Shown: in pieces, positions 1-9,715 of the stretch
How positions within the stretch are numbered: position 1 is the stretch's first letter
Layout: each line of letters starts with the position of its first letter
NCBI RefSeq assembly: GCF_009828055.1
Contig: NZ_WTYB01000003.1
Coordinates: forward strand, 590-64,589
DNA length: 64,000 nt
Direction: 5' to 3'
From: Erythrobacter ramosus
GTDB taxonomy: Bacteria > Pseudomonadota > Alphaproteobacteria > Sphingomonadales > Sphingomonadaceae
The notes under the pieces: generated by a model
Told to the model about the DNA's origin: nothing
Databases searched by the model: none
What the model saw: the letters and a program-made list of their open reading frames with translations, nothing else
Position numbers and translations under genes: made by a program

Positions 1-493
1 TGAATGCGCCGGTGGCGGGCCTGACGTTGAACCCGAACGGCACCTACAGCTTTGATCCGTCGAACGCGGCGTATCAGCAGCTGGCGGCTGGTCAGACCCA
101 GGTGGTTACGGCCAACATCACTGTGAGCGATGGCAACGGCGGGGTTGTCCCGACGACGCTGACGATCACGGTGACCGGCACCAATGATGTGCCGGTGGCG
201 GTGGCCGATGTGGCGGCTGCGACCGAAGATGGCGCGGTGGTGACCGGCTCGATGCGTACCAACGACAGCGATGTCGATACGACCGATGTCCTGACCTACA
301 CGCTGAATGCGCCGGTGGCGGGCCTGACGTTGAACCCGAACGGCACCTACAGCTTTGATCCGTCGAACGCGGCGTATCAGACGCTTCGCTCTGGCGCGAC
401 GCAGGCGGTTACGGCCAACATCACTGTGAGCGATGGCAATGGCGGGGTTGTCCCGACGACGCTGACGATCACGGTGACCGGCACGAACGATGC
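1..493 (+). repeat. 303-bp direct repeat encoding VCBS modules
   Basis: Base 1 aligns with base 304: the first 77 bases are identical in both copies (1-77 and 304-380). After a divergent stretch of about 35 bases, identity resumes almost without mismatch up to about 190 and 493. The period of 303 bp is exactly 101 codons, so the array stays in frame. More copies probably lie upstream of the window. Confidence 0.9.
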
Positions 494-1523
494 GCCGGTG
501 ATCACGTCGCCGACGACTGGGTTGGTGTCTGAAAACGCCCCCAACACGACGGTGGTGTATGACGCGAACGCAACCGATGTCGACGCTGGTGACGTGCTCT
601 CCTACAGCATCAGCGGTGTTGATGCGGCTGCATTCAATATCAATGCAGCCACGGGTGAAGTGCGGTTGAACGCACCGGCGAACTTCGAGCGTAAGACGAG
701 CTACTCGATCACAGTGACGGCTACCGATAACGGGACCCCGGCTCTGTCGGCTACTCGGGCGGTCACCATTTCCGTGGCGAACGAAATCGATGTCCTGTCG
801 ATCGACGGCCTCGGTGCGACCAATGCTGCAGTTGTGGTCAATGCCGGAATTCAGGCCGGTGACGTGACGGACACCAACTTCCGGTTCGACGAAACTTCGG
901 GCGGGTTTACCGAAGTCAACATCATCGCCTTCGGCGCCAACGACTTCATCCGGTTCGGTGGGTTGGATCCTAGTGACTACACCTTCCAGAACGACGGGAA
1001 CGGCGATCTTGTGATAAGCCGTCTAGATGATGACGGGAGCACCACCAATCTCATCACTCTCGTCGGTGTGCTGAATGGCATCAACACTCCGATCGTGACC
1101 GAGGCAGATGCTGAAGCCGCTCTTGCTCAGGCCTTCGGGGCGGCTGGCGACTACTTCCGGGGTTCGGCTTCGCCGCTAGCTGTGGCGATCGCTGGTTCAA
1201 GCACGGTCAACGCAGCAGGTGCGAAGGTGACCTTCACCGAAGACCTCGCCGGACCGGAAAGCTCGATCATCATCAACAACTTCAGGGCTGATGATATCAT
1301 CCGGTTCCTGAACGGGCCTGCTATCGAAGTCAGCTTTGGCACCGATCCGAACGATGCCAAGGACCTGCGCATTGACTACTTCGATCCGGACACGAACCAG
1401 GCGAGCGTGATTATTCTGAACGATGTGCTAGACGAAAATGGTCCGGCCATTTTCAGCGAAGCAACTGCGGAGGCGGCCCTTGCGGCCACCCTCGGGGCCG
1501 GGGACTACTTCCAGTTTGGTTGA
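1..1523 (+). CDS. VCBS/cadherin-repeat type I-secreted adhesin, C-terminal part (5' cut by window)
   Basis: The reading frame is open from base 3 to a TGA at 1521-1523, so this is only the C-terminal part (about 507 residues) of a larger surface protein. In order it has two VCBS-type repeats of 101 residues, each with the NPNGTYSFDPSNAAY core and a TLTITVTGTND end, then a cadherin-like domain (about residues 165-265, with a DVDAGD calcium-binding type motif). It ends with two related modules of about 115 residues, both closing with an AEAALA...GDYF motif. Such beta-sandwich arrays without a Sec signal are typical type I secretion (T1SS) substrates for adhesion or biofilm. The T1SS genes follow at 6228-10870. 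The target surface is unknown. The start lies upstream of the window. Confidence 0.8.
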   Translation, partial: NAPVAGLTLNPNGTYSFDPSNAAYQQLAAGQTQVVTANITVSDGNGGVVPTTLTITVTGTNDVPVAVADVAAATEDGAVVTGSMRTNDSDVDTTDVLTYTLNAPVAGLTLNPNGTYSFDPSNAAYQTLRSGATQAVTANITVSDGNGGVVPTTLTITVTGTNDAPVITSPTTGLVSENAPNTTVVYDANATDVDAGDVLSYSISGVDAAAFNINAATGEVRLNAPANFERKTSYSITVTATDNGTPALSATRAVTISVANEIDVLSIDGLGATNAAVVVNAGIQAGDVTDTNFRFDETSGGFTEVNIIAFGANDFIRFGGLDPSDYTFQNDGNGDLVISRLDDDGSTTNLITLVGVLNGINTPIVTEADAEAALAQAFGAAGDYFRGSASPLAVAIAGSSTVNAAGAKVTFTEDLAGPESSIIINNFRADDIIRFLNGPAIEVSFGTDPNDAKDLRIDYFDPDTNQASVIILNDVLDENGPAIFSEATAEAALAATLGAGDYFQFG

Positions 1524-1567
1524 TTGAATTAAAAACAAGTTTGTCTTTTCAAGAAGGAAATTGAATT

Positions 1568-4500
1568 ATGGCACGGGTTACTCTTGGTACGGGTGATACG
1601 ATCACTGTCGGGGGCGTTACCGAGATTTTCGGGACGTCGGGCGCTCAGTCGGTCACCATTCTTGACGGTTCGACCGTCACTTTCCGCAGCGGCTTCAACA
1701 CGGGCGGTGACTCCATTCGCCTGAACGGTCGGGCTTCCGACTTCCAGGTGTCAATCTCCGGGTCGAACGTGCGCCTGACCAGTGCCGTTGATGGTATCAC
1801 GATCGTGATCCCGGTGGGGAATGTCGCTAACACGCTGGTATTCGACAACGGCGACACCCGCTCGCTGTCGTTTGTCAACGGCGTCCCGACCCTCGGCACC
1901 CAGACGATCACGGGCACCGCAACCGCGCTGACCGCCGGTCCGGGCGTGTACAGCGTCGCTGTTACGCCGCAGCCCGGTGTGACCGGCACCGAAGGTGACA
2001 CGGTGACCTTCACCGTGACCCGCACTGATACGTCAATTGCCAATGAGACCCTTCAGTTCACTGTTCAGGGCGACACCGCGAACGGCACTCTGCCGGCCGC
2101 AGTTTCTGGCCTGGACTTCACGGCTGCCAACACCCCCATCACGTTTGTGGGCAATTCGGCGACGGCGACCTTTACCGTCGCGCTCAACGCCGACAACAAT
2201 GTGGAAGGTATCGAAGGTTACCGCGTCGCTATCCTGAAGGGGGCGACCACTGTCGCTTCGACCTCGGCGCTGATCCTCGACGCCAACAATGTCGGGCAGA
2301 CCTTCTCGCTGACCACCGCGCTTGATCGCATCGGCACCGGTTCGCAGCTGGATCTCATCGGTAGCGAAGGCAGCACCAACACCAATGGTCAGGACACCAT
2401 CGTCGCGACCGTTGGAACGATCAACACCTTCGACAACATCAATGGCGGGCTTCAGCGAGACCTGTTCATCGTCCTCGACAGCGCGGCTCCGTTCACGTTC
2501 GCGCCCAACTTTACCAACGTGACCGTCACCAACGTCGAAGCGCTTGAGTACACCTCGCAGCGCGGTCTGTTCAACGGTACGATCGACACCCGCGCTTGGA
2601 CCGGTCTCGTGAACACCGAGTTCAACCTCGATAGCAACTTCGATCAGACTTTCACGCTTGCCACCACCACCAATTCGGACATTACCCAAGCAGGTAACGG
2701 CGACGTTAACGTAATCGGCGGCGGCGGTTTGTTGACCATCGAACAACTCGGCAACGGCGATACCAATGTCGGCACCACCGGTGCGGCCAATGCTTGGACT
2801 TCCATTAGCGTTGATGGCGGCGACGATGTCACGATTGTTGACAACCTTGTCCAAGAACTCACCACGGTTGTTCTGAGCGACTTCGACGATGACGCGACCC
2901 TCACCGGTACGGCAATCACAAGCGTGACGGTTCGTGACCTCGACGGCGGTTCGGTTGATCGCGATGTGACGCTCACCAACGCCGCTGCCGTGGCGGTGAC
3001 CCTCAGCAACATTGACGTCAATGATCTCGATGTCATCCTGCAAGGTTCCGGCCGCCTCACGGTAAACGGCGATGGCAGCGTGGACGGGCTCGACGACATC
3101 ACTGCTGGCAACAATGTCACGGTGAATTCGACCGGCGGTACGTTGGTGTTCGACGACATTTCGGCGGGCGGCAGCGACCGCACCGTCACCCTGAACGCCA
3201 CCGGTGGCAACCTCATTCTCGATGATCTTACGGCTGGCGATGTCATCGCCGTCAACATCACCGGCACGGGTTCTGTAGCACTCGACGTGGTGACCCAGTC
3301 GGGTGACGCCACGGGCACCGTGATTACCTCGACCAACACCGGCGGTGTGACCATTGGCTCGCCGCTTGCTAGCAACACCCGCTTCGCGGGCGCTGCCAGC
3401 AATGGTAACGACACCGTTGCTTTCAATGGCACGGATCGTTCCAACAGCTTCGGTGGTGGCAACGACGTGGTCACCTTCAACGCGAACGCTTTTGTCAACA
3501 TCGCCAACAATGGTGACACGGGTTCGTTTGACGGTGGCGCCAACCGCGACACGTTCCGCATGGAATCGAACAACGCTAACACCTTCTCCGCTACGGCGCA
3601 GGCTGTGAGCAACTTCGAAGTGCTGGAGCTGCTCGCCCAGACGGTCGCCAAGCATGATACGATCAACCTCGCCAACCTCGGCTTCAATGCCACGACCGGT
3701 TCGGACGTAATTTCGAACGTCGGAAATGGCTCGGTTGCCGAAGTAACCAGCGTCGTGTTCACGGGGCCTTCGGCATCGTCGGTCACTGGTATTGGCGACA
3801 AGGTCGTCTTCACAGGTCGTCTTGATGCTGTCACCGACATTGTCTTTGCCGACAAGACCAGCGCAACCGCTATCGCTACTGCTGTTCGGGCTCAGATCCT
3901 CGCCGACCTGCCGGGTGTCTTCTCGATTGTTCAAAGTGGTAGCACCCTGACGTTGACGGACCTTGTCTCTGGCGAGATTACGGACCTTACGGGCTCTATC
4001 ACCTTCACGAATGCAACTTCGGTCGGGACTCCGTCGCTCGAACAGGGTATTCCGGTTGTGACGCTCGTCGAGGGCGTGACCCCTGTGACTGCCGTCTCTG
4101 AGCAGCAGACCCTCGTGCTTACCGACGTTTCTCTCCTCAACGGTCAGTCGATCACGATCTCGTGGGATCCGGACGGCGCTGGCGGGCTTGCTCCGCGCAC
4201 CTTCACGTACCTAAACAATACCGGAGGCGCACTTACGCAGAACGGTGGCGCTCTTGCGGATGCCATCGTTGCAGCAGCAAATGCAGCCTCTCAACCAGGT
4301 CTTGACTTTGACGATGTTTGGACAGCCGAGCGTGTCGGCAATAATGTGCGGTTCACAGCGATTGGTGCAGCGCAATTTAACCCCTTCCCGTTCCTCGAAG
4401 CTGTCCCTGCGGACGGTAATCGTCCATTGATCACTTTGTCCGGCCTCAATGGTGGTGATGTGTTCGCGGTCCAGGAGACCCGCACGGGTGCCACTGGGGT

Positions 4501-5746
4501 TACCGGTGTCCAAGAGGTGCAGACGTTTGCGCTCGATGGTGTGGCCAGCGGTGAGGACACCTTGACGTTTGACGGTGTCACGATCACGTTCGTCGACGGA
4601 TCGACCCCGGCTCAGCTCGCCGCGCAGTTCAATGCGCAGTACACCGCCTCAGGTCTCACCAAGACTTGGGAGGTGATCGCTGTGGTCGGATCGACCGTTA
4701 CGGTCCGCTCACTTGCGCCGGGCAACCGTCCGCAGCTGACGACGAGTGACTTCGTCTTCGGCGACGACACCAACGCTGGAGTGCCGTCGGCCAATGTGAA
4801 TGTCACCACTCAGGGCACCGACGACTCGGTGACGCTTAACAACTTCGTCTCGGGTTCCACTCTGACCCTGAACGCGGTTAATGGTACTCACACTGTGAAC
4901 ACCGTCACCGACACCGGTGCCGATGTCCTCAACCTCGTGCTTGCTCTCGTTGGCAATCATGGTTTGGTGACTGTCAACAATGCTGAAACTGTCAACATCA
5001 ACACTGCCGGTAACACTGCTGCGGTCGACACTCTCAACCTGTTTGGTGGCGATCTGACGACGCTGGTACTGACTGGTGCCAACGGTCTCACGCTCGACAC
5101 CAACAGCACGATCGTTTCCTCGGTCGATGCCTCGGCTCTGGGCGGCAAGTTCACCTGGGATGCCGGTGCGAACACGGTGGCCATCACGGTCCGTACCGGT
5201 GCTGGCGGCAGTGACGTTGACTTCACGCAGATGACGATCCCGGGTGGAAACGCTTCGGCCGGCACTGCGCCGATCACCTTCCTCGGTGGCTCGGGTAACG
5301 ATGAAGTCACCACCGGTGACCTCGGTACTTCGCGTGGCACGATCACGACTGGTGCTGGCAACGATGTCGTCTTTGTCGGGATTGTCGATGGCGGTAACGA
5401 CTTCTGGTCGATCAAGGACTTCGATGCGTCGAACTCCGCTGGTCCGGCTGGCCGTGACGTCCTCGACTTCGCTGCTGCGTCGACCTTCCTCGGCCGTGAC
5501 CAGGTGCTCGAACCGACTGCCATCTTCCAGGATTACCTGGATCAGGCGGCCCGTGGTAACACCATCGACGGCAACTTCGTTGCAGGCGGCGTCCGTTACT
5601 TCTGGTACGACGAAGACGGCGATGGCGACATCGATGCGACCTACGTGGTGCAGGACAACTCCAACAGCGAAGACTTCGTTGACGGAACCGACACTGTGAT
5701 CCGCCTCGAAGGTCAGATCACCTTGACGGCTGACAACTTCATCTAA
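1568..5746 (+). CDS. Large RTX-like, Calx-beta-containing secreted protein (probable T1SS substrate)
   Basis: 1392 residues, ATG preceded by AAGAAGGA at 1551-1558. There is no Sec signal peptide. Residues 1-115 form an N-terminal beta module, about 130-240 look like a Calx-beta domain, and about 430-640 are a glycine/aspartate/threonine-rich region that resembles a beta-solenoid. Degenerate RTX calcium-binding motifs (GGSGNDEV, GAGNDVV) lie near residues 1240-1270. The acidic C-terminus contains YDEDGDGDID and ends LTADNFI, as expected for an uncleaved C-terminal type I secretion signal. The protein is Asn/Thr/Asp-rich and almost free of cysteine. It lies 44 bp after the adhesin and just upstream of exporter genes, which points to it as the main cargo. 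An S-layer-like or matrix role is possible but not shown. Confidence 0.75.
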   Translation: MARVTLGTGDTITVGGVTEIFGTSGAQSVTILDGSTVTFRSGFNTGGDSIRLNGRASDFQVSISGSNVRLTSAVDGITIVIPVGNVANTLVFDNGDTRSLSFVNGVPTLGTQTITGTATALTAGPGVYSVAVTPQPGVTGTEGDTVTFTVTRTDTSIANETLQFTVQGDTANGTLPAAVSGLDFTAANTPITFVGNSATATFTVALNADNNVEGIEGYRVAILKGATTVASTSALILDANNVGQTFSLTTALDRIGTGSQLDLIGSEGSTNTNGQDTIVATVGTINTFDNINGGLQRDLFIVLDSAAPFTFAPNFTNVTVTNVEALEYTSQRGLFNGTIDTRAWTGLVNTEFNLDSNFDQTFTLATTTNSDITQAGNGDVNVIGGGGLLTIEQLGNGDTNVGTTGAANAWTSISVDGGDDVTIVDNLVQELTTVVLSDFDDDATLTGTAITSVTVRDLDGGSVDRDVTLTNAAAVAVTLSNIDVNDLDVILQGSGRLTVNGDGSVDGLDDITAGNNVTVNSTGGTLVFDDISAGGSDRTVTLNATGGNLILDDLTAGDVIAVNITGTGSVALDVVTQSGDATGTVITSTNTGGVTIGSPLASNTRFAGAASNGNDTVAFNGTDRSNSFGGGNDVVTFNANAFVNIANNGDTGSFDGGANRDTFRMESNNANTFSATAQAVSNFEVLELLAQTVAKHDTINLANLGFNATTGSDVISNVGNGSVAEVTSVVFTGPSASSVTGIGDKVVFTGRLDAVTDIVFADKTSATAIATAVRAQILADLPGVFSIVQSGSTLTLTDLVSGEITDLTGSITFTNATSVGTPSLEQGIPVVTLVEGVTPVTAVSEQQTLVLTDVSLLNGQSITISWDPDGAGGLAPRTFTYLNNTGGALTQNGGALADAIVAAANAASQPGLDFDDVWTAERVGNNVRFTAIGAAQFNPFPFLEAVPADGNRPLITLSGLNGGDVFAVQETRTGATGVTGVQEVQTFALDGVASGEDTLTFDGVTITFVDGSTPAQLAAQFNAQYTASGLTKTWEVIAVVGSTVTVRSLAPGNRPQLTTSDFVFGDDTNAGVPSANVNVTTQGTDDSVTLNNFVSGSTLTLNAVNGTHTVNTVTDTGADVLNLVLALVGNHGLVTVNNAETVNINTAGNTAAVDTLNLFGGDLTTLVLTGANGLTLDTNSTIVSSVDASALGGKFTWDAGANTVAITVRTGAGGSDVDFTQMTIPGGNASAGTAPITFLGGSGNDEVTTGDLGTSRGTITTGAGNDVVFVGIVDGGNDFWSIKDFDASNSAGPAGRDVLDFAAASTFLGRDQVLEPTAIFQDYLDQAARGNTIDGNFVAGGVRYFWYDEDGDGDIDATYVVQDNSNSEDFVDGTDTVIRLEGQITLTADNFI

Positions 5747-5749
5747 GCC

Positions 5750-5766
5750 GAACGATCATATCGTTC
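5750..5766. repeat. Short palindrome after the RTX-like gene
   Basis: GAACGAT and ATCGTTC are perfect inverted arms of 7 bp around a 3-base loop, starting four bases after the stop codon and ending 10 bp before the terminator stem. It may act as a small 3' mRNA hairpin; no protein-binding role can be claimed. Confidence 0.4.
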
Positions 5767-5776
5767 TGAAAATTGA

Positions 5777-5808
5777 GCGACGGCCCCCTAACGGGCCGTC
5801 GCTTTTTT
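5777..5808 (+). terminator. Rho-independent terminator after the RTX-like gene
   Basis: A perfect 10-bp GC-rich stem (GCGACGGCCC / GGGCCGTCGC) with a 6-base loop is followed directly by six T. It separates the abundant cargo gene from the exporter genes, so those probably have their own promoter in 5809-5956 or depend on read-through. Confidence 0.93.
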
Positions 5809-5956
5809 CGTGCCTCAAGGCGAGATGCGTTGCGATCACGGAAAGTGAGGTCTAGAGAGCAATGACAAACCTCAGTATCAGCGATCAAAGATTGACGATT
5901 GTCTGAGGCCGTTCACCTGCCCTGAGGGCACTGTAAAAAATCTTGAAGGAATACCG

Positions 5957-6169
5957 ATGTTGATTGAAGGTTTGGGCACTGCAACGATCGTTAACGGCAT
6001 GATGCGGATTGAGACTCTCTATCGCAACGCCAAGGGCGCCGATGTATCCGGTCCGGAGCTGCTCATCCCGGTGGCGCGCGTTGCAGCAGTGGCCCAGGGC
6101 CTGCAGGTTCTCCTCGATCGTGCGGAAGAAGCCGCCAAGGCGCAGCCCGCAGACGCGGAACCGAATTGA
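5957..6169 (+). CDS. Small conserved-looking protein of the T1SS locus
   Basis: 70 residues, ATG with GAAGGA at 5945-5950. Contains a hydrophobic beta-rich first half and an Ala-rich helix near the end (VARVAAVAQGLQVLLDRAEEAAK); no signal peptide and no membrane segment. It sits between the cargo and the outer-membrane channel gene and is followed 58 bp later by the TolC-like start. I do not recognise the family. Its constant-looking size and clean ribosome-binding site support a real gene, possibly an accessory factor for secretion. Confidence 0.6.
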   Translation: MLIEGLGTATIVNGMMRIETLYRNAKGADVSGPELLIPVARVAAVAQGLQVLLDRAEEAAKAQPADAEPN

Positions 6170-6192
6170 AATTCGGCAAAGGGTATATTCTG

Positions 6193-6231
6193 ATGAAGAC
6201 ATGTCTTGCCGTCTATGGGTGCGGGATATGA
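6193..6231 (+). other. Possible 12-codon leader ORF coupled to the TolC-like gene
   Basis: ATG at 6193 is spaced 9 bases after AAAGGG (6178-6183). The frame encodes MKTCLAVYGCGI and ends TGA at 6229-6231, overlapping the ATG at 6228 as ATGA. The TolC-like start at 6228 has no good ribosome-binding site of its own, so translational coupling through this small frame is plausible. This is read from sequence only. Confidence 0.3.
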
Positions 6232-7565
6232 GATTGCGGGTCACGCCCGTAATTGTAGGCCTGTGCGGATCGTTGATCTTTGCCGGAGCGGCATTCGCGC
6301 AGTCTGAAGGAGTCTATGGTCCGCCCGTGCCCGCCGAATTGGTGCCGGCCGAGGTGCCAGAGCCTGAAGCATTGCCGGTCGGCATCCCGCTCGCGCTCGG
6401 GCAAGTCGTCGAAATCGCGGCCCGACAGCACCCTTTGATCATGCGGTCCATTGCTGATCGGCGATCAAGTCTCGCTGACCTGCGCGGTGCGAAGTGGCAA
6501 GTCTATCCGAGCCTGGCTGTCGAAGGCCTGGCGCTCGGCGGTGGGAACAATGTCGGCACTCAGAACGGGGTGGGCGCCAATCTCATTCTGGAGCAGCCGC
6601 TTTACACCTTTGGCCGGATCAACGGTACGATTGACCGGGCTGAAGCAGCCTTGGAGTCGAGCACCTATGCGGTTGTCGATACCCAGCAAGAGATCGCGTT
6701 GCGGACGGTCGGGGCCTATTACGATCTCTCACTGGCGACGCGCCGGGAGCTGATCTTGAAAGATGCGCTTGGTCAGCATCAGGAACTGCTGCGCACAATG
6801 GAGCGCCGCGTTGAGCAGGAAGTGTCGCCCGGTTCAGACCTCGACCTGGCGCAGTCACGAACTGCGCAGATCGAACAGGATCTGGCGTCGGTCGCAGGCC
6901 TGCGGTCGACCAGCTTTAGCCGATTGCAGGAACTGGTTGGCTACGCTGAGATTGAATTGGGATCGGTGCCGGAGTTTAATCCGAACCTGCTCACACCGAC
7001 GGAAGATGAGCTCGTCGCCATGACGTTGGAGTGCAGTCCGCGGCTCAAGGCGCTCCAGTCGTTGCGGGCGGAGGTCGACGCCGAGCGGCGCGTTGCGAAG
7101 GCGCGGCTCTTCCCGCAGTTGTTGGCCCAAGCGAGCACCAATGAGATTACCGGGACACGCGCCGGCGTTGCGGTCCGCGTGCAGACCGGCAACGGCCTGT
7201 CGCAGTTCTCTGCGGTCCAGTCCGTTGAGGCTCAGATTGTCTCGGCCGAATTCGAATTGGCGACCAACGAGCGCGAGATCCGCGAGCTGATGCGGACAGA
7301 TTATCTGACATACATTTCGGGATTGAACCGCGCTCTGGCTAGCGAGAGAGTCTCGCGCTCATCCGAATTGGTCACAGAGTCCTACAAGCGCCAGTTCATA
7401 ACCGGGCGCCGCGGATGGCTCGATGTGATGAATGCCGTGCGTGAAAGCATGACAGCAAAGCTCTCCGAAGCCGATGCTGAGATTGGCACACTAGCCGCTT
7501 ATTCGCGCCTCATGTTGCGCAGCTGCATTTGGCGGCCGACACCGATTGCTATGGAAGACAACTGA
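6228..7565 (+). CDS. TolC-family outer-membrane efflux/secretion channel
   Basis: 445 residues from ATG 6228, chosen because it opens directly on a Sec signal peptide (MRLRVTPVIVGLCGSLIFAGAAFA, cut after AFA); an in-frame ATG at 6201 would add nine residues. The mature part has the two repeated long alpha-helical halves of the outer-membrane efflux family, with NVGTQNGVGANLILEQPLYTFGR near residue 105 as the first-repeat strand region. It should form the trimeric outer-membrane exit duct of the type I exporter together with the ABC and HlyD proteins encoded next. Its stop overlaps the ABC gene start as TGATG. No lipobox is present, so it is TolC-like rather than OprM-like. Confidence 0.88.
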   Translation: MRLRVTPVIVGLCGSLIFAGAAFAQSEGVYGPPVPAELVPAEVPEPEALPVGIPLALGQVVEIAARQHPLIMRSIADRRSSLADLRGAKWQVYPSLAVEGLALGGGNNVGTQNGVGANLILEQPLYTFGRINGTIDRAEAALESSTYAVVDTQQEIALRTVGAYYDLSLATRRELILKDALGQHQELLRTMERRVEQEVSPGSDLDLAQSRTAQIEQDLASVAGLRSTSFSRLQELVGYAEIELGSVPEFNPNLLTPTEDELVAMTLECSPRLKALQSLRAEVDAERRVAKARLFPQLLAQASTNEITGTRAGVAVRVQTGNGLSQFSAVQSVEAQIVSAEFELATNEREIRELMRTDYLTYISGLNRALASERVSRSSELVTESYKRQFITGRRGWLDVMNAVRESMTAKLSEADAEIGTLAAYSRLMLRSCIWRPTPIAMEDN

Positions 7566-9673
7566 TGACTGTCAGTGCAACATATAACATCTGCTCCGCA
7601 ATCGACTTCCTGGCTCAGGCTCAGGGTAAGTCGCTTCCTCCCAGCTGGACAGATGAGATCGATGAGTCAGAGTTGGCCGGCGACGTCGCTGACATTGCCC
7701 GCGTCTGCAAAAAGATGGGTTGGGCGATACCCGTCCTTCAGCAGTCGCGTCCCAGGCCCGACCAGCTGCCGCTAATTGTCTACGATAAGAATGAGGGCTG
7801 GGCGGTCGTCGATCAGTGGGAAAACGAGCATCAGTTCCGGTTGCGGAACGGAGGGGGTCTGAAGGACTTCGATGATGACCTCGTCTTCTTTGATATGAAC
7901 CTTCCTGATCCGCTTCAGGGCGGAAAGGTACAGACGGCACGGTCGATATTCTGGCAGGCTATTATGCGCCGCAAGCAGGTGCTTGTGTCGGCAGCAATTG
8001 CCACGATTTTTGCCAATATCATTGCGCTTGCTACGTCACTCTTCTCGATGCAGGTCTTTGACCGGGTTATCCCGCTAGCCAGCTATTCGACATTGTTTGT
8101 GTTGACGCTGGGGACGCTTGTAGCGCTCAGCTTCGATTTTGTGCTTCGTACAGTGCGCTCCCTCATGATCGAGCGTGAGGCCGCTGATATCGATTTTGAG
8201 GTGTCTGAGTACTTCTTTGCTCGGTCGCAGGCGCTGCGGATGGATACACGCCCGCCTGGCGTTGGCACTTTGGCCGCGCAGTTACGCGGTCTCGAGCAGG
8301 TGCGCAGCACCATGTCGTCCGGTTCGCTGTTCTTGATTGCCGACTTGCCTTTCGCGCTGTTCTTTATCGGGTTCATATATTGGGTCGGCGGGCCTGTGGC
8401 CTTTGTGCCGATCATTTCCCTGCCGATTGCTCTTATATTCGCGCTGATCTTGGCGCGACTGATCCGTAACGGGACCGATCGGGCTCAGGTCAGTGGGAAC
8501 CGCAAGAACGGCCTTTTGGTCGAGTCCCTCGATGCTGTCGAAACGATCAAGGCGTCACGCGGCGGGTGGTTCATGCTGGCCAGATGGAACCGACTGGTCA
8601 GGGACGTCCATCACTATGAGGACCCGGTGAAGCGTACCTCAGCGGTCGCACAGTCGGTGTTTTCTATTCTTCAGCAGGTATCCTATATCGCAATCATTGC
8701 GGTAGGCGCGATCCAGGTTGGCGAAGGTCATATTACGTCGGGCGCTTTGCTTGCGTGTTCGATCATCGGCGGCAGGGTGAATGGTCCGTTGATTGCGCAG
8801 CTTCCAAACCTCATTGTTCAGTGGGGCTATGCCAAGTCATCTCTGGCAGCACTCGACTCGATCCTGAAGCTGCCGATCGAGCGTAGTTCTGGCGACAATT
8901 CGTTGCGTCCCGATGTTCTGAAGGGTCCGCTGATCGCTGATGGCGTACGGTTCGGCTACCCCGGCGCTCGCGAATCTCTCGAAGTTCCGGGGCTGGTCAT
9001 TAAGGATGGCCAACGGATCGCGATCGTGGGTGGCATTGGGTCAGGAAAGACGACCCTGCTCAGGGTTCTGTCTGGTCTGTATTCGCCACAATCAGGGGCC
9101 CTGAAGTTGGGCGGCCTCGATATGGCGCAGATCGCTGATGATGTGCTTCGGAAGCACATCGGCTATCTTCCACAAGACTACCGTCTGGTGAACGGGACGC
9201 TGCGCGACAATCTGCTGATGGGTATCGGGTCCACTGACGATGAAGCCATTTTATCTGCCGCCAGCAAAACGGGGCTCGATCAAACGATTTCGGCGCACCC
9301 GATGGGTCTCGATCTTCCCATCCAAGAAGGCGGTCGCGGCCTCTCAGGAGGTCAGCGGACCCTCGTCGGCCTGACGCGATTGATGCTGATAAACCCTCAC
9401 ATGTGGATCCTGGACGAGCCGACTTCGAACCTTGATGCTAATTCCGAAGCGCAGTTCATGGACCTTATTGGCCGCGAATTGTCTAGTGACCGGACACTCG
9501 TCGTGGTCACGCACAAGTTGCAGCTTCTCAATCATTTCCAGCGGGTCATCGTAATGGCTCGTGGGAAGATAGTCGCGGATGGCCCGCGAGACGAGGTGCT
9601 GCGCAGGCTACAGGCGAATGCGGCAAACGTGGCTTCGAGCACCGTCCACCCGCTGTCTCGCGCAACTTCATAG
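7565..9673 (+). CDS. Type I secretion ABC exporter with C39-like N-terminal domain
   Basis: 702 residues; ATG 7565 overlaps the upstream stop (TGATG) and follows GGAAG at 7552-7556. Residues 1-130 resemble a C39-like domain with no evident catalytic Cys/His pair, as in HlyB-type exporters where it docks the substrate. About 140-420 hold the transmembrane domain, and the C-terminal nucleotide-binding domain has Walker A GGIGSGKTT (Lys495), signature LSGGQR, Walker B ending ILDEPTS and H-loop VVTHK. It should power one-step export from the cytoplasm across both membranes. The non-peptidase N-terminus argues for RTX/adhesin cargo rather than leader-peptide bacteriocins. Confidence 0.92.
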   Translation: MTVSATYNICSAIDFLAQAQGKSLPPSWTDEIDESELAGDVADIARVCKKMGWAIPVLQQSRPRPDQLPLIVYDKNEGWAVVDQWENEHQFRLRNGGGLKDFDDDLVFFDMNLPDPLQGGKVQTARSIFWQAIMRRKQVLVSAAIATIFANIIALATSLFSMQVFDRVIPLASYSTLFVLTLGTLVALSFDFVLRTVRSLMIEREAADIDFEVSEYFFARSQALRMDTRPPGVGTLAAQLRGLEQVRSTMSSGSLFLIADLPFALFFIGFIYWVGGPVAFVPIISLPIALIFALILARLIRNGTDRAQVSGNRKNGLLVESLDAVETIKASRGGWFMLARWNRLVRDVHHYEDPVKRTSAVAQSVFSILQQVSYIAIIAVGAIQVGEGHITSGALLACSIIGGRVNGPLIAQLPNLIVQWGYAKSSLAALDSILKLPIERSSGDNSLRPDVLKGPLIADGVRFGYPGARESLEVPGLVIKDGQRIAIVGGIGSGKTTLLRVLSGLYSPQSGALKLGGLDMAQIADDVLRKHIGYLPQDYRLVNGTLRDNLLMGIGSTDDEAILSAASKTGLDQTISAHPMGLDLPIQEGGRGLSGGQRTLVGLTRLMLINPHMWILDEPTSNLDANSEAQFMDLIGRELSSDRTLVVVTHKLQLLNHFQRVIVMARGKIVADGPRDEVLRRLQANAANVASSTVHPLSRATS

Positions 9674-9715
9674 TGTTCATGACGATAATTTAACTTTAAT
9701 TAGTCCAGAGATATT

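Noticed and set aside
2033-3934. Long open frames on the minus strand opposite the RTX-like gene (also 2644-3855 and 4957-5523)
   Set aside because: They mirror a highly biased Asn/Thr/Asp-rich gene; composition is odd, no ribosome-binding sites, no recognisable domain.
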